Shown here piece after piece: positions 33,536 to 41,885 of a DNA stretch of 64,000 nucleotides. Below the pieces are notes generated by a model. That model saw only the letters and a program-made list of their open reading frames with translations, did not search any database and was not told where the DNA came from. Position 1 is the first letter of the stretch, and each line of letters starts with the position of its first letter. A program made the translations under genes and the position numbers. Location of the stretch: contig DDTQ01000006.1 in NCBI GenBank assembly GCA_002344125.1, forward strand, positions 185,614 to 249,613, written 5' to 3'. Source of the stretch: Ignavibacteria bacterium UBA2360 (lineage in GTDB: Bacteria > Bacteroidota > Ignavibacteria > Tepidaquicellales > OLB5).

Positions 33536-34888
33536 ATGGGAATCAAAATACTTATAGCAGCTGCAGTATTTTTATTTGTTTCACATTTTTCTTATTCATA
33601 CGATTCTACCCGTGTTACATTCAAAGAAGCAATGGATGCCCTGAATGCAGAAGAATACCAGGAAGCGGTTGAACTTTTTACCCGATACCTCCGGGTATCT
33701 TCAGGGCATGATGAAGGTTATTACCGGCGGGGTAATGCTTACTATGAACTGAGACAATACGATAAAGCTCTTACAGATTATTCCACAGCGTACAATATGG
33801 GCTTCAGGAAAGATGAAGTAATGTTCTTCAGGATGGGTATGATCTATAAAAATAACAAAGATTACATGACAGCCCTTGAATATTTTAAAACCGCCTCAGA
33901 AATTGACAAGAAATATACAGCCGCTTACCTTGAAATGGGTAACCTTGCTCTGCTTGCCGAAGACTACACAAAAGCCGGAGAGTATTACAATCAAGCTTTA
34001 AGTTTAGATCCTGCCTACCCGGAAGCTTTTTTTGCGCTGGGTGAAATTGATATGCGCTCTGCGAATTTCGGTGACGCAATTACCAATTATCAAAAGGCGA
34101 TTGAACTGGATTCAGCAAACCCGAAATATTACTATAACCTAGGTATGGCGTACTACAGCCTGAAAGATACTGCCAACACGATAAATTCTCTTAACAAAGC
34201 TGTAAAGATAGACCCGGCAAACGGGTTGGCTTATTACGGACTTGCCGCGGTTTATAATTCATTGGGTAACTATCCGAAATCAATTGAGAATTATACTAGT
34301 GCTATTAATTCAAAAGGAGCGGGACTGATGCCTTATCTCATATATACAGAAAGAGGCATGGTTTACGTTAAGATGAAGGAATTAAGCAGCGCAATGAAAG
34401 ATTTTGATTTCGCTATTAAGCTTAATGTGAATGATACTGATTCGTATTTGGAAAGAGGCAAGCTTCTGCTTGCCGCGGGTAATGATACAGCAGCCTTTGA
34501 GGATTTCAACAAGGTAATTTCCCTCGATGAACAAAACGCTCAGGCATATGCTTACCGCGGCAACTTATATCTTGAACGGGGTCAGATCGATCTGGCTGAG
34601 GGTGACCTGAGGAAAGCTGTTACATTCAATCCGAATGATACAGTCGCGCTTTTTCATTTAGGTAATGTACTTTATGCAAAAGATGAATTCCAGAACGCGT
34701 TGAATTATTATATTAAAGCGCTCAGTGTGAATCCGAAATACAGCGCAGTATTTGAAAACAGGGGAATATGTTATTATAATCTTGGATTTTACAAACTTGC
34801 AGCCTCCGATTTTGAAGCAGCCATGAAATTCAACCCGGCGCTTCAGGAAAAACTTATGCCGCTTTACATTGATGCCAAGTCAAGATAA
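33536..34888 (+). CDS. Exported TPR-repeat protein
   Basis: 450 aa. Signal peptide KILIAAAVFLFVSHFSYSYD at the N-terminus, then about eleven TPR units from residue 28 to the end, each ~34 residues with Pro and Gly/Ala/Tyr at the consensus positions (for example GYYRRGNAYYELRQYDKAL and NAQAYAYRGNLYLERGQIDLA). Solenoid scaffold, probably periplasmic or cell-surface. No lipobox. ATG at 33536 is 20 bp after the ALDH stop. Followed by a clear terminator. Confidence 0.88.
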   Translation: MGIKILIAAAVFLFVSHFSYSYDSTRVTFKEAMDALNAEEYQEAVELFTRYLRVSSGHDEGYYRRGNAYYELRQYDKALTDYSTAYNMGFRKDEVMFFRMGMIYKNNKDYMTALEYFKTASEIDKKYTAAYLEMGNLALLAEDYTKAGEYYNQALSLDPAYPEAFFALGEIDMRSANFGDAITNYQKAIELDSANPKYYYNLGMAYYSLKDTANTINSLNKAVKIDPANGLAYYGLAAVYNSLGNYPKSIENYTSAINSKGAGLMPYLIYTERGMVYVKMKELSSAMKDFDFAIKLNVNDTDSYLERGKLLLAAGNDTAAFEDFNKVISLDEQNAQAYAYRGNLYLERGQIDLAEGDLRKAVTFNPNDTVALFHLGNVLYAKDEFQNALNYYIKALSVNPKYSAVFENRGICYYNLGFYKLAASDFEAAMKFNPALQEKLMPLYIDAKSR

Positions 34889-34924
34889 GGGCGCGTATTA
34901 TAAGTACTTAAATACTTTTTCACC

Positions 34925-34959
34925 AAAAACCGGCATTTTTAAACAAAATGCTGGTTTTT
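34925..34959 (+). terminator. Rho-independent-type terminator
   Basis: AAAAACCGGCATTTT at 34925-34939 pairs with AAAATGCTGGTTTTT at 34945-34959 (15-bp stem with one G-T pair, 5-nt loop) and a T-rich tail GTTTATTT. It ends the deoC-to-TPR unit before the sensor kinase. Confidence 0.8.
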
Positions 34960-35072
34960 GTTTATTTACATTAATATAAATGATATTTATCTTTATATAT
35001 TGTTTAACACAGATCTTAACAGCAAACCTAACGCCGTTTCATCAATTTTAAATAAATAGAAATATAGCTAAT

Positions 35073-38000
35073 TTGAAACTTGTACCGGAAAAAAAGTATA
35101 TCAATATAGGTTTTGTGATCGCATTGCTGATATTGGTTTCTGTTAATATTGTAATATATATTAATATCCGGTTTCACTTTGAAGATGAAGTAATTATAAC
35201 AAAATCTCTTTCAATTATTCAATCATCTGAAGCGTTGTATTCAAACATAATCGAAGCGGAAACCAACCGCCGGGGATATCTCATTACAGGTAATGATGAA
35301 TTCATGAAAGAATATTATCCTTCTATGAATTCAATTGACAGCTCTTTTTCCGATCTGAATTCAAAAATTACTGACCCGGATGAGAAGAAAATACTGGATA
35401 CTTTGCAGCAGCTTATCTTCAACCGTAAGGATTTACTTGAAGAATCGGTTGAAATTCAGGATAAGAGGTCAAAAGATTACCAATCGCAGATAGAATACAC
35501 TCAAAGGGGCAAAATATACGTTGATAAGATCAAATCAGGGATTCAGCGTATTCAGGAAAAGGAAAAAGCAATATTAAGCGCAAGATTGCTTGAAGCGGAA
35601 ACCAGTTCAAGATACACCATTACGAATTTGATAATTGGTAATGTACTTGCCTTTTCTTTGCTGATCGCGGCCTTTTTCCTTCTCAACCGAAGCCTGAACA
35701 AACGCCGTGATGCGGAGCTCTCACTGGAAGAGAACCGCAACTGGCTGGCTACAACACTTGAAAGCATTGGAGACGCTGTTATTGTGACCAGTAAGATCGG
35801 GGAAATACTTTTCATTAACAAAGCTGCAGAGCAGCTAACAGAATGGAAAAGCGAAGAGGCTAACGGACTGGTCATAGACCATGTATTCAATATTTACAAT
35901 GAAGATACCGGTGAAAAGTCACCTGACCCTGTGAAAGCTGTTGTAGAAAGCGGAAAAATTGTCAGTCTTGAAGATCACACGATACTAATTACCAAGAACA
36001 GGCAAAAAATACCGATCGATGACAGCGCTGCGCCGATAATTAACGCCGAAGGCGAGCTTATCGGGGTTGTAATGGTGTTCCGCAATATATCAGAGAGGCG
36101 CAGAGCTGAAAACGAGATACTTTCCAACCAGAAATTCATCAAGCGTATTGCTGACTCACTGCCAAGTGTACTTTATATTTATGATCTTAAGGGGCCACGG
36201 ATAACTTACATTAATTACAAAATTGCCGAATTACTTGGGTATGACCCCAACGAAGCAGTGAACCAGGGGCAATCTTTCCTTGAAAAGTACATTCATCCCG
36301 ACGACCTGAAGAAATTAAGGAACAATATCACAAGATATAAAGAAGCCGCGGATAATGAGATCATAACATATGAATACCGGATATTGAACGCATCTGAAAA
36401 ATACCTTTGGTTCAGAAGTCATGAAGTGGTGTTTTCAAGAAATGAAACAGGCGAAGCCACAGAGATACTCGGTTCAGCATTTGATATTACCGTAAGGAAA
36501 ATGCTTGAGCAGGAGCTGCAAAAATACAGCGGACACCTGGAAGAGCTTGTGGATAAGAGAACCAGCGAGTTAAAGGCGGCGAACATAAAGCTGAAACAGG
36601 AAATATTTGAACGCGCAAGAGCCGAAGGCAATATAATAGACGCGGAGGAAAAATTCAGAAGCCTTGTAGAAAACGCGCTGGTTGGTATTTACATTTTGCA
36701 GGATGAAATGTACGCTTATGTGAATCCCAAATACGAAGAGATATTCGGTTACAAAAAGGGAGAAATGTTCGGTATTAACGCATGGGATGTAGTTTCACCG
36801 GAGCACAGATCACTTGTAATGGAAAATATCCGGAAGAGACTAGATAACGAAGTTAAATCAATTCAGTACACATTTAAAGCGTTAAAAAAAGATGGCACTC
36901 TGATCGATGTTGAAGTAAAGGGTTCAAAAATGCTCTACAACGGAAAACTTGCGGTTATAGGTACGCTTCAGGATATTACTGAAAGACTGAGGGTTGAGCA
37001 GGAACTCAGGAATTCACGGCAAAAACTGCTGCTGCATGTTGAGCGTACACCGCTGGGTGTTGTAGAGTGGGACATGAATTTCAGCGTAAGTCAATGGAAC
37101 CATTCTGCTGAAAGGATCTTCGGCTGGAAAAAGGAAGAAATAATCGGCAAACATGCCTCTGAGATTCTGCCTGAAGAAACAAGGCACCACGTAAGAGAAG
37201 TTTGGCTAAGCCTGCTTAATAAAACCGGCGGTGAAAGAAGTACAAACGAGAACATAACGAAGTTCGGTAAACGGATATCATGTGAATGGTATAACACGCC
37301 GCTCATCAATGAAAACAATGAAGTTATCGGTGTAGCTTCGCTGGTTGAAGATGTGACCGAAAGGCTGAAAGCAGAAGAGATCCTTAAAACACAGAGAGAA
37401 TTTTTAAGGACTGTTATTGATACTGACCCCAACTTTGTTTTTGCCAAAGACTGGGAAGGAAGGTTTACGCTTGTAAATAAGGCAGTAGCGGAAAATTACG
37501 GTACTACAGCGGAGGATCTTATTGGTAAATCTGATGCTGATTTTAACACCAGCATCAGCGAAGTGGAACACTTCTTAAGTGATGACAGGGAAGTTATTTC
37601 AACAGGGAAGGCGAAATTCATACCTGAAGAAATGGTAACCGATACCAAAACAGGTGAAAGCAAATGGTACCAGACTATTAAGGTACCTTTAAAAGGTACC
37701 GATGGTTCGATCCAGGTTTTGGGTGTAGCAGCGGATATTACTGCGCGAAAGCTGGCAGAAGAGATCACCAAACGCTCGCTGAATGAAAAAGAGCTGCTGC
37801 TGAAAGAAATTCATCACAGGGTAAAAAATAACCTGCAGATAATTATCAGTCTTCTTAAACTTCAGTCAAAGTTTGTTTATGATACCCGCGACCTTGAAAT
37901 TTTCAATAAGAGCCGCTCCAGGGTTGAAACAATGTCATTGATCCATGAAAAATTATATAAATCAAAAGATATTTCTAAAATTGATATTGGCAGTTATCTT

Positions 38001-38405
38001 AGGGACCTGGTTTCACATCTGTTGAAAGCGTATAATATTTCAACCGCAAAGATCGAATTTGTTATCAACGCAGAAAATATCCTTATGACAATAGATACGG
38101 CAATACCATGCGGACTAATTGTGAACGAACTTATAAACAACATCCTTAAGCATGCATTCCCGGATGGATACATTGGAAAAATAGAGTTAAATTTGCGCAG
38201 GTCAGATGAAAATGTGATACTGGAAGTGATAGATAACGGTGTCGGGATACCTTCCGGATTTGACCCGGATAAAAGTGATACGCTTGGAATGCAGCTTATA
38301 GATACCCTGGTAAGGCAGCTTGATGGCGTTATTGAGATCGACCGCTCAACAGGCACGAAGTTTTCAATTGAATTCAGGGAGTTAAAATATAAAGAAAGGA
38401 TCTGA
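35073..38405 (+). CDS. Membrane sensor kinase, CHASE3 + five PAS + HisKA_2
   Basis: 1110 aa. TM1 at ~10-30 (IGFVIALLILVSVNIVIYI), a CHASE3-type helical sensor to ~180 (NRRGYLITGNDEF is its signature), TM2 at ~185-205, then a cytoplasmic series of about five PAS/PAC modules (near 225-345, 350-475, 525-645, 650-765, 770-890), each closed by a DITERxxAE-type segment. Transmitter: HisKA_2 with KEIHHRVKNNLQIIISLL (phospho-His near residue 913), then a HATPase with NELINNILKHAFPDG and DNGVGIP. No response regulator nearby, so it is an orphan. Starts at TTG 35073. Signal unknown. Confidence 0.92.
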   Translation: MKLVPEKKYINIGFVIALLILVSVNIVIYINIRFHFEDEVIITKSLSIIQSSEALYSNIIEAETNRRGYLITGNDEFMKEYYPSMNSIDSSFSDLNSKITDPDEKKILDTLQQLIFNRKDLLEESVEIQDKRSKDYQSQIEYTQRGKIYVDKIKSGIQRIQEKEKAILSARLLEAETSSRYTITNLIIGNVLAFSLLIAAFFLLNRSLNKRRDAELSLEENRNWLATTLESIGDAVIVTSKIGEILFINKAAEQLTEWKSEEANGLVIDHVFNIYNEDTGEKSPDPVKAVVESGKIVSLEDHTILITKNRQKIPIDDSAAPIINAEGELIGVVMVFRNISERRRAENEILSNQKFIKRIADSLPSVLYIYDLKGPRITYINYKIAELLGYDPNEAVNQGQSFLEKYIHPDDLKKLRNNITRYKEAADNEIITYEYRILNASEKYLWFRSHEVVFSRNETGEATEILGSAFDITVRKMLEQELQKYSGHLEELVDKRTSELKAANIKLKQEIFERARAEGNIIDAEEKFRSLVENALVGIYILQDEMYAYVNPKYEEIFGYKKGEMFGINAWDVVSPEHRSLVMENIRKRLDNEVKSIQYTFKALKKDGTLIDVEVKGSKMLYNGKLAVIGTLQDITERLRVEQELRNSRQKLLLHVERTPLGVVEWDMNFSVSQWNHSAERIFGWKKEEIIGKHASEILPEETRHHVREVWLSLLNKTGGERSTNENITKFGKRISCEWYNTPLINENNEVIGVASLVEDVTERLKAEEILKTQREFLRTVIDTDPNFVFAKDWEGRFTLVNKAVAENYGTTAEDLIGKSDADFNTSISEVEHFLSDDREVISTGKAKFIPEEMVTDTKTGESKWYQTIKVPLKGTDGSIQVLGVAADITARKLAEEITKRSLNEKELLLKEIHHRVKNNLQIIISLLKLQSKFVYDTRDLEIFNKSRSRVETMSLIHEKLYKSKDISKIDIGSYLRDLVSHLLKAYNISTAKIEFVINAENILMTIDTAIPCGLIVNELINNILKHAFPDGYIGKIELNLRRSDENVILEVIDNGVGIPSGFDPDKSDTLGMQLIDTLVRQLDGVIEIDRSTGTKFSIEFRELKYKERI

Positions 38406-38411
38406 TAATTA

Positions 38412-39131
38412 ATGAGGAGAAACTTCCTTGCGGCAGTAATTATGTTCATGTTCACTGCAGTCATTTTCGCACAAGGTTCATACCTGCAGCTCTCGCTGCA
38501 TGATGACGGCAATTTTACGGTAACGTTCGATAATGCGAATCTTAGTGCCGGGAACTTTGCGGAGTTTGACAACATTACGGCCGGTGAGCACTCGCTTAAA
38601 GTAACACGTACCGGCGATGCCGGCACGCAGGGCGATGTGGTATTTGAGGGCAAGATCAAAATTCCTTCGGGAGCCGATCTCTACGCCGTGATTGATGAGT
38701 ACAATACTTTTGTGGTTTATAAGAAGAAGAAGTACGGTCATAACAGGCTGGTACCTGTAGGAGAGTTCGTTATTAGATGCGGAGACGGCAAGACACCAAA
38801 TTCAGATAAAGACCAGTACAGCACCACTGATGAATGCCGGTACAAGGTTATGAAAAAAGATGATTTCAAAGACCTGAAAAGCACTATTAATAACAGGAAT
38901 TTTGAATCCTATAACACAAGTATTGTAAAAACAGCAATTGATAATAATTTCTTTACCTCAGAGCAGGTGCTTGAACTTATGCGATATTTTACGTTTGAAG
39001 ATACTAAACTTGAAATTGCCAAGTACTCATATAAAAAGGTGTGTGATCCGGGTAATTTTTTCAAAGTTTACGACGCTTTTGATTTTGAATCAAGTGTTAC
39101 TGAATTAAAGAATTACATTTCTGGAAAATAA
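38412..39131 (+). CDS. Secreted DUF4476-type protein
   Basis: 239 aa. Signal peptide (FLAAVIMFMFTAVIFAQ) then a ~90-residue beta-rich part with a GEHSLKVTR segment typical of carboxypeptidase-regulatory-like folds, and a helical C-terminal ~95 residues (DFKDLKSTINNRNFESYN, FFTSEQVLELMRYFTFEDTKLEIAKYSYKKVCD) with the pattern of DUF4476. Function unknown; DUF4476 is common in Bacteroidota. ATG 38412, 6 bp after the kinase stop, so probably co-transcribed. Confidence 0.8.
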   Translation: MRRNFLAAVIMFMFTAVIFAQGSYLQLSLHDDGNFTVTFDNANLSAGNFAEFDNITAGEHSLKVTRTGDAGTQGDVVFEGKIKIPSGADLYAVIDEYNTFVVYKKKKYGHNRLVPVGEFVIRCGDGKTPNSDKDQYSTTDECRYKVMKKDDFKDLKSTINNRNFESYNTSIVKTAIDNNFFTSEQVLELMRYFTFEDTKLEIAKYSYKKVCDPGNFFKVYDAFDFESSVTELKNYISGK

Positions 39132-39147
39132 TTGTTAAATTGCCCCT

Positions 39148-39276
39148 ATGAAAAATGAAAACGAAGTAAACTATCCATCAACGGGTGCAAGTACGGGATT
39201 CGCGCTCGGATTTCTGATATTCTATATAGTAGTGGTTTTTTCCGTACTCGGATTGTTTTTTAAGATCCCGTTTTAA
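39148..39276 (+). CDS. 42-aa single-pass membrane microprotein
   Basis: ATG at 39148, TAA at 39274-39276. After a short polar head (KNENEVNYPSTGAST) comes one transmembrane segment (FALGFLIFYIVVVFSVLGLFF) ending KIPF. It lies 16 bp after the DUF4476 gene and just ahead of a hairpin terminator. Size, composition and placement suggest a real small gene; no homologue can be named from sequence alone. Confidence 0.55.
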   Translation: MKNENEVNYPSTGASTGFALGFLIFYIVVVFSVLGLFFKIPF

Positions 39277-39302
39277 TAACTTGAAGATTATTTTCAGCAA
39301 TT

Positions 39303-39331
39303 AAGGTTTAGTTAATGTTTAACTAAACCTT
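39303..39331 (+). terminator. AT-rich terminator hairpin
   Basis: AAGGTTTAGTTAA at 39303-39315 pairs with TTAACTAAACCTT at 39319-39331 around TGT, then TAATTTTAAT. It ends the kinase-DUF4476-microprotein unit; the next gene has its own Shine-Dalgarno (AAAGGAG near 39344-39350). Confidence 0.65.
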
Positions 39332-39362
39332 TAATTTTAATACCAAAGGAGCAGCGCTTTTA

Positions 39363-39698
39363 ATGAATTGGATCAGCATAAAAAACCCGGATACAATTCC
39401 GGAAATAGTGGAGTTATCTAAAAAAGAAAAGGTGATGATACTCAAATTTTCACCGAAGTGCGCCATAAACTATGTGGTTAGAAACCTTCTTGAAAGAGAG
39501 TGGGTTGAAGGTGAAATGAGAATGAAAACTTATATGGTGGATGTCATATCCAATAAAGATATTTCCGAAAAGCTTGAAAAGGAATTCGGAGTTACCCATG
39601 AATCACCCCAGGCATTGATACTCGAAAACGGGAAACCCGTTTTCAGTGCTTCGCACGGAAAAGTGATATTTTCTGAATTACGAAAGTATGCAAATTGA
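39363..39698 (+). CDS. YtxJ-like thioredoxin-fold protein (DUF2847)
   Basis: 111 aa. The layout KVMILKFSPKCAINYVVRNLLERE, a YMVDVISNKDISEKL middle strand-helix, and GVTHESPQALILENGKPVFSASHGKV is that of YtxJ, a small single-Cys thioredoxin-like protein linked to bacillithiol redox systems. Only one cysteine (in SPKCAIN), so reduction would need a thiol partner. The AAAGGAG about 13 nt before the ATG at 39363 is one of the few good ribosome sites in the window. Role inferred from family. Confidence 0.8.
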   Translation: MNWISIKNPDTIPEIVELSKKEKVMILKFSPKCAINYVVRNLLEREWVEGEMRMKTYMVDVISNKDISEKLEKEFGVTHESPQALILENGKPVFSASHGKVIFSELRKYAN

Positions 39699-39768
39699 AG
39701 TAGTTACTTTAGCCCGGCAATTCAGGCCGGGGGAAATCAGTATAATGAAATATTAACTTAATAACATT

Positions 39769-40650
39769 ATGCCTACCAGAATTGAAGTCCCGAAAATGTA
39801 TAAGCTCTACATCGGCGGTAAATTTACCCGCACGGAATCAGAGCGATATACTTCCGTCATAGACCCAAAAACCAAAAAGAAAATTTGCAACATCAGCAGG
39901 GCATCACGGAAAGATGTAAGGAATGCCGTTGTGGCCGCGCGCAGCGGGTACAATACCTGGTCAGCTAAAACAGGCTATGAGCGTGGTCAAATATTATACA
40001 GGCTTGCTGAAATGCTTGAAGGCAGAAAAGATCAGCTAGCCCATGAAATTACACTTACCACTGCAAACACCAAAGCGCAAGCCTCCCGTGAAGTAATGAA
40101 GGCAAATGACAGGCTGATATGGTATGCGGGTCTGTGTGATAAATACGGCCAGTTAATAGGCACCGTTAACAACGTGCAATCAGGTTACTTCAATTTTTCA
40201 ATTGCTGAACCAACGGGAATTGTCGGAATTTTGCTGCCCGAAGAATTACCGTTCCTTGCATTGGTTAGCAGACTATGCGCGGTAATTACATCGGGGAATT
40301 CATGCATAATTATACCATCAGAAAGCTCACCGCTTGCGGCTTTAACATTTTCTGAAATTTCGGCTACAAGCGATGTTCCTGCAGGAGTGATAAATATACT
40401 CACTGGTAAGAAAAAAGAACTTATACCGCACCTGGCTTCACATATGGATGTGAACGCATTTGATTACGCTGAGAGCAATCCCGCTTACAAAAAGGAAGTA
40501 CAGTCCGCATGCGCAGGTAATGTAAAGCGGTTCATCAACTCAGCCCACAAATCACCCGCAGATTATTACAACGACGATAAGAATGAAAACATCATTCAGG
40601 TGCAGAATTTCACAGAGCTGAAAACCGTATGGCATACAATGGGGCTTTAA
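39769..40650 (+). CDS. Aldehyde dehydrogenase-like protein lacking the catalytic domain
   Basis: 293 aa, little more than the N-terminal NAD-binding half of an ALDH. Recognisable: KLYIGGKFTRTESERYTSVIDPKT, the helix LAEMLEGRKDQLAHEITLTT, and SGNSCIIIPSESSPLAAL. Where active enzymes have PWN it has PEE, and the catalytic Cys and Glu regions are absent; the C-terminal ~70 residues are new and end KTVWHTMGL. It has a proper start and stop and no frameshift relic downstream, so it looks like a maintained short paralogue, perhaps a partner subunit of the ALDH at 32001. Confidence 0.75.
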   Translation: MPTRIEVPKMYKLYIGGKFTRTESERYTSVIDPKTKKKICNISRASRKDVRNAVVAARSGYNTWSAKTGYERGQILYRLAEMLEGRKDQLAHEITLTTANTKAQASREVMKANDRLIWYAGLCDKYGQLIGTVNNVQSGYFNFSIAEPTGIVGILLPEELPFLALVSRLCAVITSGNSCIIIPSESSPLAALTFSEISATSDVPAGVINILTGKKKELIPHLASHMDVNAFDYAESNPAYKKEVQSACAGNVKRFINSAHKSPADYYNDDKNENIIQVQNFTELKTVWHTMGL

Positions 40651-40692
40651 CAATTAACAATTAACAATTAGGAATTAGCAATTAGGAATTAG
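40651..40692 (+). repeat. Heptamer tandem repeat before a start codon
   Basis: Exactly six copies of a 7-bp unit, CAATTAA, CAATTAA, CAATTAG, GAATTAG, CAATTAG, GAATTAG, filling the 42 bp between the stop of the ALDH-like gene and the ATG at 40693. Possible slippage site that changes leader length. Confidence 0.85.
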
Positions 40693-41229
40693 ATGCAAGA
40701 GTACGAAAAATTTGTTATAACCGATATAGAGGGATATACTCCCCAAATCGGCAGATTAGTTTCAATGATGAATTATGCCAGAAGTGTTACGATTGATTCC
40801 GTAAGAAACTTAACGCCCTCACAATTGGATTTCCTTCTTGATGAAAAAGCAAATTCAATCGGCGCATTGCTGCTGCATATAGCCTCAACGGATTACTTTT
40901 TCAGGATACTTAGTTTTGAAAACCGTGAGTTAACCGCTGAAGAAGATGAAGAGTGGGCCGCAGCTTCTTACCTTGGTGAGCGGGGCAGGGAGCAAATAAA
41001 AGGAAACGGTTTAGACTACTATATTAATATCTTAAACATAGAACGTCAGAAAGTACTTGATCTGCTGAAAACTGTAAATGATGAGTGGCTCTACAAAGAA
41101 ATGCCCTTATGGGATGATAAACCCGCGAACAATTATTTCATGTGGTTTCATGTATTTGAAGATGAGATCAATCACAGGGGACAGATTAACCTTATTAGAA
41201 AAAGATTCCCCGGGGACATGCAGGCATAA
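40693..41229 (+). CDS. DinB-family protein
   Basis: 178 aa. His64-like in IGALLLHIASTDYFF and the late EDEINHRGQINLIRKRFPG motif are the DinB/DUF664 metal-binding histidines. Third member of this fold in the window, most diverged in the middle (an acidic ELTAEEDEEW insert). ATG 40693 directly follows a perfect heptamer repeat, with no Shine-Dalgarno. Enzymatic role unknown. Confidence 0.82.
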   Translation: MQEYEKFVITDIEGYTPQIGRLVSMMNYARSVTIDSVRNLTPSQLDFLLDEKANSIGALLLHIASTDYFFRILSFENRELTAEEDEEWAAASYLGERGREQIKGNGLDYYINILNIERQKVLDLLKTVNDEWLYKEMPLWDDKPANNYFMWFHVFEDEINHRGQINLIRKRFPGDMQA

Positions 41230-41289
41230 TTATACATGCAGAACTAAATCTTTTTAGTATTTGTTCTTAATAGTACTTAAGAAAACATT

Positions 41290-41763
41290 ATGAAAAAGAT
41301 AATTAAGCTTGTAGTTTCAATTTTAGTTTGTCAGCTTGCAGGGGTTATTGGTTCAATTTTTACAGTGAGTAATATCAATACGTGGTATATTGATCTCAGT
41401 AAACCGCTTCTGAATCCGCCAAACTGGGTCTTCGGTCCCGTTTGGATAACATTATATTTTCTGATGGGAATTGCTTTATTCCTGGTGTGGAATAAAGGTT
41501 TGGATTCACGTTTCAGTAAAAATGCCTTTATACTGTTTATAGTACAGCTTGTATTCAATGCTATGTGGAGCATCGTATTTTTCGGACTGCACCAATTACT
41601 CATTTCAGTGTTCGTAATAATAATATTGTGGCTGCTGATATTTGTAAACATTGTCCAGTTTGGTAAAATTTCAAAGCCTGCGGCATATTTGCTGCTGCCC
41701 TATATATTGTGGGTCAGTTTCGCGTCATATCTGAATATAGCTATATATATTCTGAACAACTGA
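41290..41763 (+). CDS. tspO: TspO/MBR-family protein
   Basis: 157 aa, five transmembrane helices. TspO signatures: LSKPLLNPPNWVFGPVWITLYFLMGIALFLVW (Trp and Pro pattern) and NAMWSIVFFGLHQL. Membrane protein that binds tetrapyrroles and sterol-like ligands and is involved in porphyrin handling and stress. Stand-alone gene; ATG 41290. Confidence 0.93.
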   Translation: MKKIIKLVVSILVCQLAGVIGSIFTVSNINTWYIDLSKPLLNPPNWVFGPVWITLYFLMGIALFLVWNKGLDSRFSKNAFILFIVQLVFNAMWSIVFFGLHQLLISVFVIIILWLLIFVNIVQFGKISKPAAYLLLPYILWVSFASYLNIAIYILNN

Positions 41764-41885
41764 TGAGCAAGAAACTGGAAAATTAGCAGTTCTGAATAAA
41801 AATCTTTAATTATGAAACTTATTTAGGTATATTGGTGTATATAAGTATAGAAAAAACAAAGAAATTCAGCAATTAAACAAAAATA

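Noticed and set aside
37994..38659. 221-aa - strand frame across the end of the sensor kinase
   Set aside because: Shadow crossing two genuine + strand genes; Ser-rich low-complexity translation typical of antisense frames.
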